64,000 bases of DNA from Acanthosepion pharaonis (Eukaryota; Mollusca; Cephalopoda; Sepiida; Sepiidae): assembly GCA_903632075.3 (NCBI GenBank), contig CAHIKZ030002082.1, positions 1 through 64,000 of the forward strand. The letters are read 5' to 3'. The notes under the pieces are model-generated. The model saw only the letters and a list, made by a program, of their open reading frames with translations, was not told the DNA's origin and did not search any database. Positions 55,816 through 64,000 of this stretch are shown one piece after another; position 1 is the first letter of the stretch, and each line of letters begins with the position of its first letter. A program made the position numbers and the translations under genes.

Positions 55816-58800
55816 TTTTTGTTTTCAGTGGAAAGTTAACATATCTCTGTATTACTGAGGAGTGTTCTAACAGAGGTACCAAATGTAAGCAAAAGAAAGA
55901 AGTTAGCATGCTAAGCAGAGAGTGAAAATGAATGAGCAAACAAATGCTCACTATGTCACTTGACAGTTGGATAGGTCTGAAGATGCTCTAATTTGGTGAG
56001 GTGGGTGAAAAATGTTGAAATTGCAAACAGTGATCTACTATAATGATGTATTACAAAATGTGTATGCCTGAGAAATACAGAGAGCTGCTGGTTTGTTCTC
56101 TGAAAGACAACTGAGCAAGCAAAAATGTTGATCAGTCAGTTATCTTTGGAAATTATTTTAGAACTTTAAATATTTAAAAAACAATATATGTAATAATCAT
56201 TGATATCGCTTCAAGAAAAAGTAATTTGTTTAATATCTCTTATTTGTGGTAATTATTTTATTTTATTAAATCACATTAGTTAACATTTTTATTAATTAAT
56301 CATAATTATTAATACATCAAAACTAACAAAAAAGTGATCTCTATATTGGCTAGTTTGTATAAAAATAGATAATGTTCTCAGGGTCAGTCAGAAATGTACT
56401 ATTTTTTTAAGAAAAATATAAAAAAAGTAACTTGATATGTGTTTGTTAAAATGCTAATGTATGGTTTTTAGAATATGAAATTAGGTTAGAGTATATAGGT
56501 AAGATATGATACTGTCTCAGTTTGTTAAACATAAAAGTTGTGGCAAGTGAAGAGGAAACTCAAAAGCATTTATTTCATGTCACTTTTACTAAATATTGCT
56601 CAGATCATCCCTTAAAAATAGATTTTTAAATAAGCTTCATAAAATTGACTCATTCAAAATTAAAAACTGCTGTCTGATGAAAATATCAAGGTTGACTTAA
56701 ATTAATCATTAAATGTTAATGTTTAATTTTATAATACTTGGAATGTAAATTTGGTTGACATATATCTTCCTTTCTTCTCTCCTATAGTTACATCAAGCTT
56801 TTTCTTCATTCTGTGTTTGTAAACCACAATGAAACTAACACATTCAAATAATTCAACTCTGTCACTTGACCAATGCTTGGTTTAATTTTGTCAACATCAA
56901 TTTCTTTGTTGTATTTTATTAAGACTAATTCACATTTACTCCTGTCTTCCATATCCAACCATATGACTCTGCTTCTTTAAATTTAATGTTGCCATTTGAG
57001 AAAATTACAATATTCTTTCTCAATAGAAATTCTCACTAAATTCTACAGCTTAATGTTAGTAATATTGATAAAACAAATGTAGAATTTTCTTTTCTCATTT
57101 CAATATTATAGTTGTTTTAAGTAGAATTTTGTACTTGCTGTTTTAGCTTGGGACTTAATAGAGATGCTGGTGTATACACCATTTAGTTTTTCTTTACAAT
57201 TTTGAAAATAATTTATAGAAATATTTTTCCTGGCACTCTCTTGAAAAACCAAATACTTAATATTCTGAGAGATGCATGATATTTTACAAAATAAAAAGAC
57301 CTGTGCTCATCTTCATTTGTCCTGTTTAGCTTAGACATTTTTACAAGAAAAAAAACTTAAATGTATTTTCATATAAATGTGTCATTATTTTGTATTTGTG
57401 CTAATGTTATTTGTAAAATCTGAAAATGGTTTTTAATGTCAAAAAATGTTTTTAATATTTTATACATTCTTATCATATAATTAGGTACCTTATGTCATTA
57501 CTGTAACATTTGCTCAAGTATAATAATTTTAAAATGTGCTACACTGTAAATTTCACTTATGTCAATTTTAATCAAGAATCATTTAATTACTCAAGAGTTC
57601 ACTTTTATGAATTTTACACTAAAAATTCACTGCAATTTCTTCATCAAAGAGCACCTAAAGAAGGCAATTCAAGAATGAAAATAATTTTGTAATTCTTATT
57701 GAAATATAATTTAAAAAAGATGTTCTATTATACAATTAAATTTGTTGGACATAGTGTATAAATTTACTCTTTTTATTAATTACGATTTGAATGTGTTTTC
57801 AGTGTTACATTAAAAATATCCCCCCAACATACATACAAATGTTAAATTTGTACCAAGCTTTTATTGTTGATATTTGTGTTCATTATGTTTTCGTCTACAT
57901 CTCTATACTATATTTGATTTGTATAAAAATTTTCATCTGTAAAGTATTTGCTGGATAGTCATTAGATCTAATTTAATCTTGCAAATAACCTAGTCCTATA
58001 TTTTAATTATATAATTTGTCTTTATCTTTGATCTTTTCAGCTTGATTGTAAAACCCAAGTAATGATATACAAATAATAGTGATGCCTGATGACTGTTAAT
58101 TTATTTTTTTTATTATTCCTGTCCTGATTACTTCCTATTGGAATGTAAGATAGAAACATTAAGTATTAAATCTGAAGGTTGCCCATAATTAACTAAAGTT
58201 TGAGATGCAACCTTCAAGAAGGGTAATTCTTGTTGACTGTCCAATACAGTTTGTCCAATTGTAAGCAGGTAATTTGAGATCTATATTTTTCCTACTCTTC
58301 ATTGATTGTAAATTGTTTTTCCTTTTAAATGGTGAATTTAAAGGAACATATCATTCACAGAATATAAAATTATGCTTCATTTTTTGGTGGGAGATCTGAC
58401 GATAATCTAAACCTTCACCATAACAATTTTTAATTCTATTTCTCTCCTATGGAGAGGTGAAATGTCTTACATTCTGGCCACAAGCAACGAATGAATTTAG
58501 AGAGGTTGCACTTATCACTGGTTGCAACTTAAATTTTCATCAAATGTAAAAATATTTGTGTAAATTTTCCTTTATTTTTACAAGTTTAATACAAAATTAT
58601 TTTCAGAATTGATATAATTTCTTTACTTTTATATTTCTTACTGGTTACTTATCCAGAAAAAATATTTTAAGCTGTGCTTTCATTTTGCCATACTTCCATG
58701 TATTCCAATTTTAACTATTTTATTTCAAACATTTTTTTATGATTCTCAAATTTTTATTTGTGAAATTTATTCTGAAAACATCTCTGAAGATTTGAGTAAT

Positions 58801-59505
58801 GCTAAAAATATTTTCTTCTAGTAAATTTTAGTTTTAAATTTCTTAATGGTTCATAATTCATGAAATACTATTTAGTAAATATTCTTATTTCTGATATGTG
58901 ATTGAATAACATCGGTGGACTGTTGGGTTTTATTACTTGTTATACATCTTACAAAAGAATCAATTTCTGGGAGGCAATACAAAATGTGTGAGGAAGCATA
59001 TATTCTGCATTTATTTGGACCAATATATTTACCACTTTTGTTCTCTGATCATTATCAAGAAATATGTAGCTAGTTCATTGTATCTGGTCTGCAACATGTC
59101 ATTTGATCAGAAAAGCATACTGATAAAGATTTTGTGTTGGATACTAGTGCAAATAAACTTCTTAAAAATCAACATTAGCTATGAATACTTCTGGTCCTTA
59201 TTTTGCACTAAAATGTCTTATTTATATAACTCAGTATGTTGACACCTATTTATTTGACTGGCTGGGTATGAATGAGGCAAATGACAGTGCTTGAGATATG
59301 TGCTGTTTCAAATGAATTGAAGTGGAGGAATTTGAATGCTGTATTTATATGTCAATAATTTATTGACTGCATGTTAAAATGATCACTTACAGAATAACAT
59401 TATATGATCTTGATTTTTTTTTTCTTTTTTTTTTTTTTTTTCAAATCATGCTATGTTTCTTTCATTATTGTATTCTCAAGCATTTTAACATTATCATAAT
59501 ATTTT

Positions 59506-59509
<4 letters not shown>

Positions 59510-59551
<42 letters not shown>
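59510..59551. repeat. (TA)n microsatellite
   Basis: A TA array of about 20 units directly preceding a tRNA-like repeat fragment. Confidence 0.95.
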
Positions 59552-59554
<3 letters not shown>

Positions 59555-59705
59555 ATCCACAGACAGACTGTTTTGTTGTATCAAAGCTCATCAGTGTGGC
59601 TAGGCGTCCAGTTGCCTCTAGCTAGGATTGAAACCCGGCTGAATTTGCATCAGTCAGAATCTACCCCTAAGCCGTTGGCGCATGGCAGGGATGAAGGTGA
59701 ATTTA
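59552..59705 (-). repeat. tRNA-like SINE fragment (tentative)
   Basis: On the minus strand gccgggtttcaatcctagct is a B-box-like (GGTTCRANNCC) sequence, with GC-richer flanks ending gccaacggcttaggggtaga. It abuts the TA array, as short interspersed repeats often do. No full cloverleaf can be drawn, so it is not called a tRNA gene. Confidence 0.45.
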
Positions 59706-62700
59706 AGTGTATTTATTTTTAGATAAACACACCAGTCACTGAGAGAACTCTATTTGTTTTATAGAAGGGTATTGCAGTAGTAGTCACTGTTTACAAACTC
59801 CCTTTCTCCTCCTTTATATATATATATAATGTGTGTCCATGTTTGTGTGGAAATTTTCTCAAGATGTTGAAAATGCTTGCAGTCCAAGGAATTCTTTTTT
59901 AATTTCATTTTATCCCTTTCACCTCAAGAAAACCCATCATCTGATGGGATGTCCATTAAGTGATTATTTAATATTACCAAAGCTATCTTGCCATTAATAG
60001 AAAAATGCTCATCTAGGATATAGCATGTGATTATTAAATTTAATTTTTGATAAAAAATAAATTCATAAAATTTAAAGACAGATGCTAAATGATTAGCCAG
60101 TTGTCATTATTTTCAGTAAACAAATGAGAATGGAATTTATAGTTATTATTTCTGGTTTGTATTTTGATTTGAAATTTTTAGCATGGTTCTTGGTTTTATT
60201 CCTTTTGTGGTTTATTGAATCATGGTTCCTTTCAGGCTAGATTCAGATTGTTTAAAATTGATTCTTGATTTCTTTATGAAAGAAATATTTCATCAAAATT
60301 AATTTAAATTCTTTTTCTATATCTTAAAATGGTTTTAATAACTTCTACCTTAACTGTTTCTTTGTTATTTTAAATATTGATTAAGTTTTCTTTTTTTTTC
60401 TGTTGGCTCATTTTGTAAGTAAAGATCATTGGTTCAACACCTTATCTTTGAATATTTATGGCTTCTTTCAGTTCATTTGTAAATACTTTTAATAAGCTTT
60501 GTCACATGCAGAAGCATTTACAACTGAATTGTTTTCTTGAAAAGCCATAAAATCTGTCATTGATTTATTAATAATGAAGCATATCTTTACAAATGGATTG
60601 AAAGTCTTAAGATTTTAATTTTGAAATCTGTAAGTTTGTAAATTTGGATAAAGAACTAAACAAAAGGAATAGGGATTTTACAGCAGTTAAATTTCCCCTG
60701 CTGACCAAACTGTTCAGACTTATAAGCATATCAAGAATTTTAATGAAGTTTAATGACTCTACTGAAACAAGATATTAAGTTTGTTGGATTTTCCAGTTAA
60801 AAATTTCCCAATATATCATTCAAACAGTACTTAATTCATTGGTTCTTTTTCTTTTTTTTTTCTCTCAATTAAAACTATTTTTCTTGAAACAGATCTTTTA
60901 TTGGTCATCCATTATTTATTTTTCTCTTAAATGAACAACTTTTGATCAGCCTTTACTACATTCTTCTATATTTACTGGTTTGATGAAGTTTCCAAAAAGT
61001 TATAAGTGTTTTGTTTATAATAAATGACTTTTTTTCAATATAAAATGTTATTAATATGTAAAGAAATTATGTGAATTGATAGATATTGGTGTAATGTTGT
61101 TAATTTTATTTCTTTTAATGTTTTTGTGCTCTTAATCTTATCTAAAAGATTTGAATGTGATTGGTTGCAAAATTTTATCATGCCAAACAGATTGACAAGT
61201 CGCAGCTGAGAACCTTTGAATCAAAAACATTTTGAGTAAACCTATTTTTATCGGAATACATGACAGCTTCAAGTGATGAATTTGTGATTAAAACTGAATA
61301 AAACCATTTAGTAATGCAAGAAATGATGTGTGCAAATTCTCGTTGCAACCCTAGACAAGTGGCCCCATCTTGCTGATTGGAAATGTTTGCCTCTTTTTCC
61401 TTAATTTATTTCAGTTTTTTGTTTGTGTTTAGGCAAACTGCTGTGATTGTTAAAAGTATCTTGTTGATGTACAGTATACTGTTTTTTTTTATCCTTATTT
61501 TTCCTACTGTTGCTGTTTCTAGTGAACTGTGACTTATCAACAACTTTTCTTTTTTATTTAACTTGTCATTTTGACATAAAAGGGACCACTGCTAAAAATG
61601 TGAAAGGAAACTATTTTTGCTTTCTACTTTGTAGGTTTAAATTTTTAGTTTATTTAATCTCACATATTCATGCATGTTAGTTTAGTTGTGTGATTAGTAA
61701 CATCTTTCTTTGATCTCACTCTCTGCTGTTCATTGATTGCACAATGATTAGTAAATATTGAGGACACTCATCCTTCAACTGATTTTGAGGGTAGATGATA
61801 TTAATTTTTTTGATTTGATGGTCACTTGTTTTGAATATCAAACATAGAGGTTATATTCCAGAGCAATTAAATATTCATATTTTTATTGAAATGGAAAACA
61901 CTTTTTGACAGACCAACTTCATAAAAAAAAATACAAAGGAAAAACCATTAAGCTGCATATAAATTGTTTCAAGACTCTCATCTATTATCATCTTTTTATG
62001 CTCAGAAAGACAATGGAATGTGCCTATTTTTAGACACACAGACACACACACAAACAAAAATGACCATGCTGATCAGTTATGACTGTTTTTTTTTTTCTTT
62101 CTTTCCTTTATTAAGTGTTTGGGTGGCATTGCTAATCATGATTCTTTCATCAATCATGTTGGTCAACATTATTTGAACCTAAGTAGCTGCCATCTTGAGC
62201 TAGAGTATGTCTTTCAAACTTGTCCACCTACTTTTGTTTATGAAGTCTGTGATATTAAGAAGTGTAGTAGTTTCTTTTGACTGCACACTTTTCAAATAAT
62301 ATTTTAAAATCAAGCAAATTTGGAATTTTTTCAAAATAGCACAAAGTGGACACTTTGAAATACAAAATAGTTTTGTTTACAAATATTGTACAAGCAATGC
62401 AGCTTTTGAAGTGCTATATGTATGAATAAATAAATTTAAAAAATGCTGTGCAGTCCATTTTAATGCTATGAAACTAAAAGTCCCCTCCCTTTTAGTCAAA
62501 ATCATCCAAACCTTTTCAGTTTTATAGTAAAATCGAATTTTTTTTTCTTTTAGTTTCAAAACTCATAAGCAAAGGCTTTTTTTAAATTCTGACATACACC
62601 AATTAATGTTTAAAAGTAAGTTTATGATGAATTCTATTTTATGAATAAAATAAGTTTGAAGTGACATATCAATTGGAACACTTGCATTCCTCTAGAGGCC

Positions 62701-63893
62701 AGACATCATTCCATGAAAGCCACTCTCAACAATATCTGCTAAGTTTCTTGGCTGCCACAAACTTGCCCACAGTTTATTCCTTTTCTATTTACTCTTTCTT
62801 ATCTAAATTGATCTCTTCTGTATCGTGTTTGTGTACTTCATCAGGAATCAGTTCTTCCACATTAGGTTGTTTTTGACTTTAAAAATAAAACAAATTGCTA
62901 AGACAGATTGTTTTGTAATATGAACCAGAAAATTAAATTTAATTATTTTGAGCCCTGAGTGTCTGCTTGAATCCTGGAAATAGGTTTAAAAGGAATCAGA
63001 GCATGGCTTTCTGAATTTTAATGGGTTTGAGCTTTATCTGTTTTTCTTTTCACTCATTTGCTTTATCTATATATTTGGGTTTTACAAGTAATCATCTGAC
63101 CTTTGCTTTCCCCTCATAATTATAGCATTTTTTTTTTTTTTTTTAGATTTTGATTTTGGGCTTATTTAGCTCCCTAATGGGATCATATTAATGAAAGGGC
63201 TGCTTATATAATGGACATAACATATTCTCTTTTATCTCCTAATAAACATCGAAAATGCTATTGTTCTTTTCTATTAAATTAATAGATTCCATTCTGTGAA
63301 TGGTTGCTAAGCAAAGTTTCTCTTCATTGGTCAGTGTCTTTTTGCATTGAACAATTAAGATTTTGTAACATTATCCTTAATGATTATACACATGCATATT
63401 GCTTTCTTTGAGGGAGTCATTGATTTAATTTTAGCAATTATTTACAAATAATATTTAAGAAAAAATAGGTTCCATCCTTCTTAATGGTACATTTATTTTA
63501 AAGTTTTAGGTATTGATTTTACTATCCTGTATTTTATTGCCGTTTTCAATCAGTGTCATGTGGTATTTGAATGTTACTAGTAAACTTATTACTACTTACT
63601 GAATAACAAACACTCTTCCAACAAAATCTGGGAATCGTAAAGAATGAAAAATATAAATGCTAATGTTTTCCTCTGGAAATGTCAAATCTTACTACTATTA
63701 TTTAGTTTTATCAGAAATCACTTTTATTCCAACAATTGACTTCTCTGAATGGTTAATATGAAGACTTTAAACTCACACCCAGGTATGATGTAATCTCCCT
63801 TGGCACACAGAATCAAGTTTATTCTGGAAATAAGCCAAAGAAAGACCTCTGTTACACTCCAACAATTAGAATTGTATACTTATTTACAGATGA

Positions 63894-63899
63894 AATAAA
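63894..63899 (+). terminator. Polyadenylation signal candidate
   Basis: AATAAA followed 24-40 bases later by tgtgttgtctttattt, a GU/U-rich element. It is the best placed signal to end a long DCP2 transcript. Confidence 0.4.
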
Positions 63900-64000
63900 G
63901 AGTACTGACATGATTACTGTGTTGTCTTTATTTATGTTGTTGCTCTTTTGATGATCAAGAATCTGATGAAACACTTTCACAGCCATCTTTGAGCATGGTC

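Larger units (their letters stand above)
55816..64000 (+). other. Putative long DCP2 3' UTR
   Basis: The 8.1 kb after the DCP2 stop contain no open frame with family resemblance and almost no transposons, unlike the rest of the window. AU-rich motifs and a Pumilio-type TGTAAATA (60,478-60,485) occur. Several AATAAA-like signals exist. The strongest is at 63,894-63,899, followed by tgtgttgtctttattt as a GU/U-rich downstream element. Without transcript data this may equally be plain intergenic DNA. Confidence 0.4.

Noticed and set aside
55538..55951. Minus-strand frame of 137 codons
   Set aside because: It overlaps the DCP2 terminal exon in antisense; the plus strand has the matching splice phase and conserved C-terminal motif.
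59552..59705. Functional tRNA gene
   Set aside because: Only a B-box-like phrase is visible; no acceptor stem or anticodon arm could be drawn.
1..64000. CRISPR arrays, bacterial operons or rRNA genes
   Set aside because: The window is clearly eukaryotic; regular spaced repeats and rRNA-like sequences were not seen.

Overview
The window is AT-rich metazoan nuclear DNA. It has spliced genes with GT-AG introns, very long gene-free intervals, many dinucleotide microsatellites and a dense load of decayed transposable elements. The repeat mix (Penelope-like tails, piggyBac, Tc1/mariner, Ty3/Gypsy, LINEs, foldback elements) together with large introns suggests a mollusc, quite possibly a cephalopod. 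That assignment is inference from general character, not proof.

Two host genes are recognisable, and they are divergently oriented. At the left edge, on the minus strand, are the first two coding exons of LZIC (leucine zipper and CTNNBIP1/ICAT-domain protein). The rest of that gene lies beyond position 1. On the plus strand, positions 35571-55815 hold a complete DCP2 gene, the Nudix-family mRNA-decapping enzyme. Its nine coding exons splice in frame to 430 codons plus a stop, with an intact Nudix box at residues 141-163. A promoter-like block (about 34,950-35,560) carries a YY1-like site and a TCTCGCGAGA palindrome. The 8 kb after the stop codon is almost free of transposons, has no convincing ORF, and ends near a good polyadenylation signal at 63,894. 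It could be a very long 3' UTR.

The interval between the genes (about 2.2-35 kb) and DCP2 introns 3 and 7 are occupied by mobile DNA. From left to right: AT-rich MITE copies (about 0.4-1.4 and 4.45-4.85 kb); a Tc1/mariner deletion derivative with a perfect 37-bp terminal inverted repeat (8.48-9.19 kb); a roughly 1.1-kb foldback element (9.86-10.96 kb) and a small related one (12.92-13.16 kb); LTR-like pieces (14.6-16.1 kb); a decayed minus-strand Ty3/Gypsy element split by a second LTR-like insertion (16.7-21.05 kb); a Penelope-like 3' tail (21.48-22.08 kb); a piggyBac element with TTAA ends (22.16-24.56 kb); a large inverted repeat (25.5-26.9 kb); LINE fragments (27.0-29.1 and 30.9-31.8 kb); and a further foldback element (32.7-34.8 kb). 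DCP2 intron 3 holds a LINE tail, a hAT-like relic, an unknown GC-richer block and a MITE. Intron 4 holds inverted Penelope-like tails and a second mariner deletion derivative. Intron 7 holds a degenerate mariner.

The most interesting non-gene structure is the Penelope-like tail. At two loci it joins a GIY-YIG-type protein end to a tRNA-like (A/B-box) segment and then to a terminal segment with a hammerhead-ribozyme-like core (CUGANGA, stem II, GAAAC). The stem II sequences at 12.6 kb and 22.0 kb differ by compensatory changes.
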